From Bacteroidota bacterium (GTDB lineage: Bacteria; Bacteroidota; Bacteroidia; Bacteroidales; WCHB1-69), in NCBI GenBank assembly GCA_009786185.1, contig WQTS01000144.1, positions 110,127 through 174,126 on the forward strand: a stretch of 64,000 bases of DNA, in the 5' to 3' direction. Positions within the stretch are counted from its first letter, which is position 1. The number at the start of each line of letters is the position of its first letter. The position numbers were made by a program, and so were the translations under genes. Of this stretch, positions 57,267-64,000 are shown piece by piece. The notes below the pieces were generated by a model. The model was not told where the DNA came from and made no database searches. It worked only from the letters and a program-made list of their open reading frames with translations.

Positions 57267-58397
57267 TTAGTAATTCAACATTACCGGCATAATCAACATC
57301 AACAGATCTTCTTCCGGAGAATCTTGTTCGGTGGGAATAAGTAAAGCTGCACGGTTGGGCTGCGACATTTCAAGCGTTATTTCTTCTGAGTCTAAATTCT
57401 CTAACATTTCTCGTAAAAACTTGGAATTGAAACCAATATCCATCGTTTCTCCCGTATAAGCACCGGTGATATTTTCTTCCGCTTTGTTCGAGAAATCTAA
57501 ATCTTCTGCGGTAATCACTGTCCTTTCATCTGAAAGAGAAACTCTTACTTGATAGGTGGATTGATTCGAGTAAATTCCTACACGGCAAATAGATTTGTGA
57601 AATTCTTTTCTGTTCACCACAAATTTATTCGGATTTTCTTTTGGTATAACGGCTTGATATGCAGGAAATTTTCCTTCTTTCAAAGAAGAAAACAACACGA
57701 TGTTACCAAACGAAAAGCGAATGTGGTGGGTATCGGTAGTATATTCTACTTTAATTTTTTCATTTACTCCGGATAAAATAGATTTTAGCTGTGTAATAGG
57801 CTTTTTGGGCAATATGAACGAAATGGTATCATCCACTTTTACAGCGGTATTTGTATAACGTACCAACTTATGTGCATCGGTAGCTACAAAAGTGATGTTT
57901 TCATTAGAGAGTTCACACAAAACGCCCATCATATTGGGACGAAGTTCGTCGTTTCCGGTGGCAAACAACGTTTTGCTTATGGCGCGCTGTAAAATAGGCG
58001 CTTCTATCTCAAACGATTGTGGCGCTTCCATAGTTTTCATTGCCGGATACTCTTCTCCGGGAAAACAAGAGGAGTCGTATTCGCCGTTTGCCGCTGAAAA
58101 TTTCAATGTATGATTTTCAATATCAATATCAAAAACGAGTGGGGTTTCGGGCATCAACTTCAGCGTTTCTAAGATGGTTTTTGAAGGTATGGCAACAGCG
58201 CCTTCACCTTCCACGTTGGTTAGTTGTACGGTGGCGGTCATAGTGGCATCCAAATCGGAAGCCATGAGCGTTAATGTCTCTCCTTCAACGGTAAAAAGAA
58301 AATTATCCAATATGGGCAAGGTGCTGTTGGCGCCTAAAACGCCGCTGATTGCACTTAGATTTTTATACAAAACATCGCGAGATACAATAAATTTCAT
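57267..58397 (-). CDS. dnaN: DNA polymerase III beta subunit (sliding clamp)
   Basis: MKFIVSRDVLYKNLSAISGVLGANSTLPILDNFLFTVEGETLTLMASDLDATM; C-term LLMLIMPVMLNY. Confidence 0.95.
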   Translation of the reverse strand: MKFIVSRDVLYKNLSAISGVLGANSTLPILDNFLFTVEGETLTLMASDLDATMTATVQLTNVEGEGAVAIPSKTILETLKLMPETPLVFDIDIENHTLKFSAANGEYDSSCFPGEEYPAMKTMEAPQSFEIEAPILQRAISKTLFATGNDELRPNMMGVLCELSNENITFVATDAHKLVRYTNTAVKVDDTISFILPKKPITQLKSILSGVNEKIKVEYTTDTHHIRFSFGNIVLFSSLKEGKFPAYQAVIPKENPNKFVVNRKEFHKSICRVGIYSNQSTYQVRVSLSDERTVITAEDLDFSNKAEENITGAYTGETMDIGFNSKFLREMLENLDSEEITLEMSQPNRAALLIPTEQDSPEEDLLMLIMPVMLNY

Positions 58398-58483
58398 ATT
58401 TTTTTTGATTAATTGTTAGGGTGGCAAAAATAAAAAAATAATGTTTCTTTGCAAAGGAAAAAGTAATTAAATCAAAATTAAAT

Positions 58484-59143
58484 ATGGACAAAAATCAAGT
58501 ACGCGAAGTGATTGCCAAACGTGTGGCAAAAGAGCTTAAAAACGGAGACGTTGTAAATTTAGGAATAGGACTTCCCACATTAGTTCCCAATTATTTACCA
58601 AAAGATGTTGAGTTAGTATTGCAATCGGAGAACGGCTTACTGGGCATGGGACCCACGCCGGAAGCAGGGGAGGAGAAAGCATATTTGGTTAATGCCGGTG
58701 GCGGATATATTACGGCAGAGCCGGGCGCTTCTTCTTTTTCATCCGCGCAATCGTTTGCCATTATTCGAGGCGGGCACGTGGATGCCACCATTTTGGGCGC
58801 CATGCAAGTAGATGAAACCGGCGACTTAGCCAACTGGATGATTCCGGGAAAACTTACGCCGGGCATGGGCGGCGCCATGGATCTTTTGGTGGGCGCCAAA
58901 CACGTGGTGGTAGCCATGGAACACACGGCAAAAGGGGCACCTAAGATTTTGAAAAAATGCACATTGCCGCTCACCGCAAAAGGACAAGTAAACCTCATCG
59001 TTACTGAAATGGGCGTAATGGAAATTACTCCTCAAGGTATTGTCTTAAAAGAGATTCATCCGGAATTTTCTGTTGAAGATGTGCAAGCTGCTACCGAAGC
59101 TACTTTGATTATTTCTCCGGAATTGAAGCCGATGGAGTTGTAG
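58484..59143 (+). CDS. scoB: 3-oxoacid CoA-transferase subunit B
   Basis: NLGIGLPTLVPNYLP; LQSENGLLGMGP (SENG nucleophile); GGHVDATILGAMQVDETGDLANWMIPGK. Confidence 0.92.
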   Translation: MDKNQVREVIAKRVAKELKNGDVVNLGIGLPTLVPNYLPKDVELVLQSENGLLGMGPTPEAGEEKAYLVNAGGGYITAEPGASSFSSAQSFAIIRGGHVDATILGAMQVDETGDLANWMIPGKLTPGMGGAMDLLVGAKHVVVAMEHTAKGAPKILKKCTLPLTAKGQVNLIVTEMGVMEITPQGIVLKEIHPEFSVEDVQAATEATLIISPELKPMEL

Positions 59144-59180
59144 GAAATTTAAAGATTTAATAATTTAAGATTCAAAAATC

Positions 59181-59645
59181 TTACTCTTGTTCCCTTAGGA
59201 ACGTTACAATTTTTTCCAAATAAAAAGCGTCTATTTCATCAAAATTAGCAAGTTTCTCGCTATCTATATCCAAGCAGCCAATAATTTCATTATCAGCATT
59301 TTTTAATGGAATTACAATTTCTGATTTGGAACGCGAATCACAGGCAATATGCCCGGGAAATTGCTCTACATCGGGAACGATAAGTATTTTTCCTTCATTG
59401 ATAGCAGCCCAACAAACGCCGCTGTTTTTTTTCAAAACCTGGCAGGCTAACGGACCTTGATATGGGCCTACGGTCAATTCATCGTTAACTAACAGATAAA
59501 AGCCTACCCAGAAAAAATTATCCATTTTATGATATAACAATGCGTTAATGGTAGCCATTCGCGCGTATAAAAAATCGGTTTTTTGTAACAATTCTTCTAA
59601 TTGTTGTATGATTCTTTGGTAGCGACCTTCTTTTTTTGAGAGCAT
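59181..59645 (-). CDS. GAF-domain protein, free methionine-(R)-sulfoxide reductase-like
   Basis: FFWVGFYLLVNDELTVGPYQGPLACQVLKKNSGVCWAAINEGKILIVPDVEQFPGHIACDSRSKSEIVIPL. Confidence 0.85.
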   Translation of the reverse strand: MLSKKEGRYQRIIQQLEELLQKTDFLYARMATINALLYHKMDNFFWVGFYLLVNDELTVGPYQGPLACQVLKKNSGVCWAAINEGKILIVPDVEQFPGHIACDSRSKSEIVIPLKNADNEIIGCLDIDSEKLANFDEIDAFYLEKIVTFLREQE

Positions 59646-59659
59646 AGTTTTTTTAATTA

Positions 59660-61591
59660 TTATTTTTTTTCACTTAACTCTAACCATCGCATCGTTTTAC
59701 TATCAATCTCTTCTGAAACGTTTTGGTAGGATGCTCCCCATTTTTGGAGTTCTTGCGGGGTTCCGTTTCCACTGTTCATTTTTTGTAATAATGCATCTTT
59801 TTCTGCTTCCAGTGTTGGGATTTCTATTTCTAATTGGTCGAGCTCTTTGCGTTCTTTCCAGGTGAGTTTTTTCTCACCTCTTCCGTCAGCCGTCGGCAAG
59901 CCGCCGTCTGCCACCTTCTCCTCAGAGAGGAGAAGGAATTTCTCCCTTTCTTCTTTCTGTCTTCCGCTTTCTGTCTTCTGCCTTCTGCTTTCCTCTTTCT
60001 GCTTTTCAATCCGGTATTCCGTGTAATTTCCGTAAAAATCTTTCACCTTGCCGTTGCCTTCAAATACAAAAAGATGATCCACCAATTTGTTCATAAACCA
60101 GCGGTCGTGCGAAACTACTAAAATGCAGCCTTGGTAATGTGTAAGAAAGTCTTCCAACAAATTCAAAGTGTCAATATCAAAATCGTTGGTGGGTTCATCG
60201 AGAATGAGAAAATTGGGATTTTTTAACAAGGTAATTAACAGGCTTAGCTTTCGTTTTTCGCCACCGCTTAAATCTTCATAATAAGTATATTGCTGTTCAT
60301 ATTTGAATCCGAAATAGTTCAAAAACTGCGATGCGCCTACGTAGTTCCCGTTTTCTAAACGAACCACTTCGGCGTGTTCTTTTACGATGTCAATCACACG
60401 TTTGTTACCTTTTACAGGCAATCCGTCTTGAGCAAAATATCCGAATTGGATGGTTTGTCCGGGTATAATTTTCCCTGCATTGGGCAAAATTTCACCTACT
60501 AATAATTTCAATAATGTACTTTTACCTGTACCGTTTTTGCCCACGATACCGCATTTTTCACCTTTTTTAAAAATGTAGGAAAAATCATCCAATATCATTT
60601 TGTCCGGATATGAAAAATCAAGGTTATTGATTTCCAGTATTTTATTTCCGAGGCGCTCGGTACGCACATGAAATGCATCGGCTTGTTTCTCTGCCTTACG
60701 GTTTGCGTTTTCCTTTAAATCCTCAAAGGAATTAATGCGTGCTTTGGCTTTGGTAGTGCGTGCAGAAGGAGAGGTACGTACCCATTCCAATTCTTTATGA
60801 TACAGCTGTTTAATTTTCTCTAATTCAGCAGATTCGTTGGCAATACGCTCCGCTTTTTTCTCTAAATAATAATCGTACTTGCCTTTATATTGGTAAAGTT
60901 TGTGATTATCCAATTCAATAATATTGTTACACACCTTGTCTAAAAAATAACGGTCGTGCGTAACCATGAGCAACGTTGTGTTTGAAGTAGACAAATATTC
61001 TTCCAACCATTCAATCATATCAATATCCAAATGGTTGGTGGGTTCGTCCAAAATAAGCAAGTCTGTATCGGCAATTAGCGTTTTAGCAAGTGCGGTTTTT
61101 TTGCGTTGTCCTCCGGACAGTTCACTTACATTTTTAAAAATATCATCAATGCCGAAGCGGGAAAGAATCTCTTTTACCCTGCTTTCCAAATCCCAGGCGT
61201 GCAAACGCTCCATTTCGGACAGCGCATGCTCAAAACGTGCTAGATTTTCAGATGTTTCATTTCGTTTTACCAAAGTTAAAGCCGCTTCATATTCTTTTAC
61301 CACTTTGATAATGGGAGAGTTGGAGTCAAAAATGACATCCATCACAGAGTAATTTTCCGTAATAGTTTCTAATTGCGGCAAATAAGAAATAGTGATCCCG
61401 TTTCGCAACGTAACTTTTCCTGAATCAGGAGAATCCAGGCCTGAAATAATATTGAGCAGTGAAGATTTACCTGTGCCGTTTTTAGCAATCAACGCCGTTT
61501 TTTGCCCTCTTTCAATCCCAAAAGTAATATCCTCGAAAAGTAGCTTTTCGCCGAAGGATTTTGTGAGTTTTTCGATGGTGAGGTAATTCAA
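59660..61591 (-). CDS. ABC-F family ATPase (Uup-like) with in-frame repeat-derived linker
   Basis: Two ABC domains (GKNGTGKSSLL/SGGQRKKTALAKTL and GKNGTGKSTLL/SGGEKRKLSLL), C-terminal coiled-coil LTWKERKELDQLEIEIPTLEAEKDAL. Confidence 0.93.
   Translation of the reverse strand: MNYLTIEKLTKSFGEKLLFEDITFGIERGQKTALIAKNGTGKSSLLNIISGLDSPDSGKVTLRNGITISYLPQLETITENYSVMDVIFDSNSPIIKVVKEYEAALTLVKRNETSENLARFEHALSEMERLHAWDLESRVKEILSRFGIDDIFKNVSELSGGQRKKTALAKTLIADTDLLILDEPTNHLDIDMIEWLEEYLSTSNTTLLMVTHDRYFLDKVCNNIIELDNHKLYQYKGKYDYYLEKKAERIANESAELEKIKQLYHKELEWVRTSPSARTTKAKARINSFEDLKENANRKAEKQADAFHVRTERLGNKILEINNLDFSYPDKMILDDFSYIFKKGEKCGIVGKNGTGKSTLLKLLVGEILPNAGKIIPGQTIQFGYFAQDGLPVKGNKRVIDIVKEHAEVVRLENGNYVGASQFLNYFGFKYEQQYTYYEDLSGGEKRKLSLLITLLKNPNFLILDEPTNDFDIDTLNLLEDFLTHYQGCILVVSHDRWFMNKLVDHLFVFEGNGKVKDFYGNYTEYRIEKQKEESRRQKTESGRQKEEREKFLLLSEEKVADGGLPTADGRGEKKLTWKERKELDQLEIEIPTLEAEKDALLQKMNSGNGTPQELQKWGASYQNVSEEIDSKTMRWLELSEKK
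59873..60006 (-). repeat. R1-like composite repeat (copy 4) translated within the ABC-F CDS
   Basis: Minus strand: purine-rich AAAAGCAGAAAGAGGAAAGCAGAAGGCAGAAGACAGAAAGCGGAAG... then CCTTCTCCTC-TCT-GAGGAGAAGG, TGG, CAGACGGCGGCTTGCCGACGGCTG, ACGG. Confidence 0.72.
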
Positions 61592-61632
61592 TTGGATTTA
61601 AAAATTTAAAGATTTAATATAGAGAGGAGAGG

Positions 61633-61896
61633 TTATTGGTTTTTCCAGCGCGGCAGCCGTTTCATGCCTCTAGTAAAAAGCCATGATAAAAATTTGGAGT
61701 GTCCGCTTTCTATCATCATTTTTCTACAAAACTCCTGAAATTCATTTACAGTTCCGTTAAAAGTGAATGCTCCGTTTTCGTAACAATAGCTGCAATAAAG
61801 TTCATTTTTACTTCCATCGGCGTTTGTACCGCCTCCTTGTGGATCTTTCTTCATAGGCATGCCGCAACTTTGGCATATTTTGTTTTTCTTATTCAT
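61633..61896 (-). CDS. Putative zinc-ribbon domain protein
   Basis: KICQSCGMPMKKDPQGGGTNADGSKNELYCSYCYENGAFTF. Confidence 0.82.
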   Translation of the reverse strand: MNKKNKICQSCGMPMKKDPQGGGTNADGSKNELYCSYCYENGAFTFNGTVNEFQEFCRKMMIESGHSKFLSWLFTRGMKRLPRWKNQ

Positions 61897-61921
61897 TGAT
61901 TTTATATTAAGTTAATAAATC

Positions 61922-62455
61922 TCAACTCATCATATTCTCCCGCACCATCTCCATCAAATACTGCACAATTTCCGGCTCCTGAATAGACATACCATCTAAG
62001 GCTTCGTTAATTTCTACCGTATCGAAAATGTAATCTATTTTATCTGTTTTATAATTCATAATAAAATGAATATCAGGATAAGCCGAAGCGGTAAGCACCA
62101 TGGTTCCTGCCACATCGCCTAAAGGCGGGCGGTCAATATGCGACAATCCGAAAGTAACGGTTACGATTGTTCCTACATTCAATTCAGACTCAATGGTGAG
62201 CGAGCCGCCGGTAAATTCCGCATTTTGCTTTAACAATGAAAGACCGAGCCCCACTTTTCTTGTGGTACGTGTTGTAAAAAACGGATTAAGTACTTGTTGC
62301 AAAGTTTCTTCGCTCATGCCATGTCCGTTATCTTTAAAAACAACGGTAAGCCTGTCTTTTTCAGGATCTTCCTCAATGTTCAACTCAATCTTCGTTGCCT
62401 TCGCTCGCGTAGAGTTTTGAAGAATATCCATAATGTGCAAAGCAATATCTTTCAT
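61922..62455 (-). CDS. HATPase-fold (histidine-kinase-like) ATP-binding protein
   Basis: ALHIMDILQNSTRAKATKI (N box), VVFKDNGHGMSEETLQQVLNPFFTTRTTRKVGLGLSLLKQNAEFTGGSL. Confidence 0.88.
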   Translation of the reverse strand: MKDIALHIMDILQNSTRAKATKIELNIEEDPEKDRLTVVFKDNGHGMSEETLQQVLNPFFTTRTTRKVGLGLSLLKQNAEFTGGSLTIESELNVGTIVTVTFGLSHIDRPPLGDVAGTMVLTASAYPDIHFIMNYKTDKIDYIFDTVEINEALDGMSIQEPEIVQYLMEMVRENMMS

Positions 62456-62790
62456 TACGATTTTATGGCTTCGTAAATTTTTCCTACGGTTTCAAAAGTT
62501 TCTTCCGAAGTGCCGAGCACCGGAATCTCTTCTCTAATAGCTTGTTGCAACATATCTTCATCCGGTTGGAAGTTTTTTACTAACACAACGGCTGCCAATT
62601 CTTTTAATGAAGCGATGGCAATTACATTTTTGTGGGTTTGAAGCGTAATCCAAACTTCGCCTTCCTTGGCAAAGCCCATTACATCGCTCAATAGATCGGA
62701 GGCGTAACCGCCGGTAATCTCTACGTCTAAGTTTTCTTGCCCACTAAAAACGGTGAGGTTTAATTTTTCTACTAATTGTTTAACAGTCAT
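62455..62790 (-). CDS. DRTGG-domain protein
   Basis: MTVKQLVEKLNLTVFSGQENLDVEITGGYASDLLSDVMGFAKEGEVWITLQTHKNVIAIASLKELAAVVLV; stop/start overlap with the HATPase gene. Confidence 0.8.
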   Translation of the reverse strand: MTVKQLVEKLNLTVFSGQENLDVEITGGYASDLLSDVMGFAKEGEVWITLQTHKNVIAIASLKELAAVVLVKNFQPDEDMLQQAIREEIPVLGTSEETFETVGKIYEAIKS

Positions 62791-62810
62791 AATATTGATT
62801 TTTAATTTTC

Positions 62811-62863
62811 GTATAAACTACCCCGTCCGGCTTCGCCGTCCACCCCTTCAAATTTTGAAGGGG
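62811..62863 (-). repeat. R1 repeat copy 3 (module B only)
   Basis: Minus strand CCCCTTCAAAATTTGAAGGGGTGGACGGCGAAGCCGGACGGGGTAGTTTATAC. Confidence 0.88.
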
Positions 62864-62869
62864 ATTTTT

Positions 62870-62895
62870 CGTCATTCCGAACGTAGTGAGGAATC
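62870..62895 (+). repeat. R2 repeat CGTCATTCCGAACGTAGTGAGGAATC
   Basis: Abuts R1 copy 3; its translation (RHSERSEES) is a commonly seen spurious peptide. Confidence 0.7.
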
Positions 62896-62924
62896 GCATA
62901 GTTTTATTCGTAATTTTTTATTAT

Positions 62925-63539
62925 TCATTTCCGTCCAAAATCCGCAGGTATCTCTCCCCATTGCTTCGTATTCCATTTAATAATCGGCGTTTTGAAAGAA
63001 TTATTTTGTAACCACAGTTCCGCACGTGTTAATAAATCAAAAATCACCTCATTTTCCTCTGTGGGCAATACGATAGATTTGTGTTTTTTTTCACGTACCC
63101 AAGCTATTGCAGTAATACTATCCGAATAAATGGGAATAGTAATGTTTTTCTGTTTTAATAGAGCCAATCCGTGCACTAAAGCCAAAAACTCTCCGATATT
63201 GTTGCTGGCTTTTGGAAAAGGTCCTTGCTTAAACCACAATTCTTTAGTTCCCGTATGCACGCCTTGGTATTCCATTTGTCCTGTTACCATGTTGCAGGCA
63301 GCATCTACGGACAAACTGTTTAAAATTGGCGCGTTACCGCTTGTAAAGACGGGGGCTTTGCGGGTTTTGAAATATTCTTTATATCCGTTTGTATATGCTT
63401 TTTCTGCTTCCGCCTTTGTTTCAAATGACTTATATTTTGCGCCTTCAAATCCATCTACTTGCGCTTTACAGTCGTTCCAATTATTGAAAACGCCGCAAAC
63501 GCGCCCTTGCCAAACTACGTAATATTTACTTTTTGCCAT
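62925..63539 (-). CDS. Ribonuclease HI with N-terminal viroplasmin-like domain
   Basis: KYYVVWQGRVCGVFNNWNDCKAQVDGFEGAKYKSFETKAEAEKAY; RNase H fold SVDAACNMVTGQMEYQGV...NNIGEFLALVHGLALL...IYSDSITAIAWV. Confidence 0.9.
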   Translation of the reverse strand: MAKSKYYVVWQGRVCGVFNNWNDCKAQVDGFEGAKYKSFETKAEAEKAYTNGYKEYFKTRKAPVFTSGNAPILNSLSVDAACNMVTGQMEYQGVHTGTKELWFKQGPFPKASNNIGEFLALVHGLALLKQKNITIPIYSDSITAIAWVREKKHKSIVLPTEENEVIFDLLTRAELWLQNNSFKTPIIKWNTKQWGEIPADFGRK

Positions 63540-63573
63540 TTTTAATTAAGTCGGGGGCGAAAATAAATAATAA

Positions 63574-63660
63574 TCTGAACCGTGATTTTATTAAGATTAA
63601 TAAGATCAACAGGATTTTTATCTTGGTAATCTTATTAATCTTAATAAAATCATGGTTCAA
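63574..63660. repeat. R3 palindromic repeat copy c
   Basis: TCTGAACCGTGATTTTATTAAGATTAATAAGAT ... ATCTTATTAATCTTAATAAAATCATGGTTCA; long inverted repeat. Confidence 0.85.
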
Positions 63661-64000
63661 AAAATCTCCAGCTCATTCAATTCAATCAAATACTCAGGCT
63701 GGTAAGAAAGTTTGGCTTTTCTTAGTCCTTCCACACCGGCATCTTCCGCACGATTGATGTAAGTGTATTTTTTCGATATTTCAGTGGCAAACAATTTGTT
63801 TACCATAGTGTAAGCGCCTTTGTAATTTCTATCCGCTTTTTCAAAAAGAATTAAAAAAGTTTCTTTATTTAAAGGAAAACCAATGGAAAATGCTACAATT
63901 TTATCTTCAACTTGTAACAAAATACCTTGCATATTTAACTCAAAAAAATAGTTAAGAGCTTCTTCTGTTGCTATGTTTTCTATGCTTAAAGAGGTTGATT
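63657..64000 (-). CDS. DUF2156/phosphatidylglycerol lysyltransferase-like C-terminal domain protein (N-terminus beyond right edge)
   Basis: Frame stays open to the window end (...STSLSIENIATEEALNYFFELNMQGILLQVEDKIVAFSIGFPLNKETFLILFEKADRNYKGAYTMVNKLFA...YINRAEDAGVEGLRKAKLSYQPEYLIE). Confidence 0.68.
   Translation of the reverse strand, partial: STSLSIENIATEEALNYFFELNMQGILLQVEDKIVAFSIGFPLNKETFLILFEKADRNYKGAYTMVNKLFATEISKKYTYINRAEDAGVEGLRKAKLSYQPEYLIELNELEIF

Noticed and set aside
58591-58998. 135-aa antisense ORF in scoB
   Set aside because: Coding shadow of a conserved gene.
62753-62980. 75-aa ORF containing RHSERSEES
   Set aside because: Translation of intergenic repeats R1 and R2, overlapping real genes on the other strand.
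63574-63660. Insertion-sequence terminal inverted repeat
   Set aside because: No transposase between or near the arms and only ~87 nt in total; treated as a small palindromic repeat.

Overview
The window is a chromosomal segment of a Bacteroidetes/Bacteroidales-type genome. Evidence: TAnnTTTG -7 boxes, many type IX secretion (T9SS) C-terminal domains, and typical gene content. I see no rRNA, CRISPR array, prophage or transposase. Housekeeping genes include a threonine-dehydrogenase-type epimerase (cut by the left edge), nucleoside kinase, fabH/fabF/fabZ, methylmalonyl-CoA mutase large subunit, mfd, pepP, moxR/DUF58, trxB, tRNA-Met(CAT), GDP-fucose synthase, cdd, dnaN, scoB, an ABC-F ATPase and viroplasmin-type RNase HI. 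From 8.7 to 22.2 kb lies a block of secreted or surface proteins: BNR/FN3, gingipain-like C25 protease, tail-fibre-like protein, GH5-like hydrolase, BspA-like LRR and M14 carboxypeptidase with PKD domains. Best candidates for something undescribed: (1) an A+T-rich, translationally overlapping two-gene cassette at 34.7-38.2 kb, a calcineurin-like phosphoesterase plus a P-loop STAND/AAA-like ATPase, resembling an uncharacterised conflict/defence module; (2) modular intergenic palindromic repeats, one family with compensatory stem changes, a translated relative inside the ABC-F gene, and another family that overlaps or abuts stop codons; (3) a degenerate [FeFe]-hydrogenase-like / HATPase / DRTGG module with a second DRTGG-HATPase pair 12 kb away; (4) two apparent coding lesions or recoding sites in adjacent surface-protein genes, an A8 frameshift and a TAA that removes the last residues of a T9SS sorting signal. 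All assignments were made by reading the translations and DNA by eye; no searches were run.
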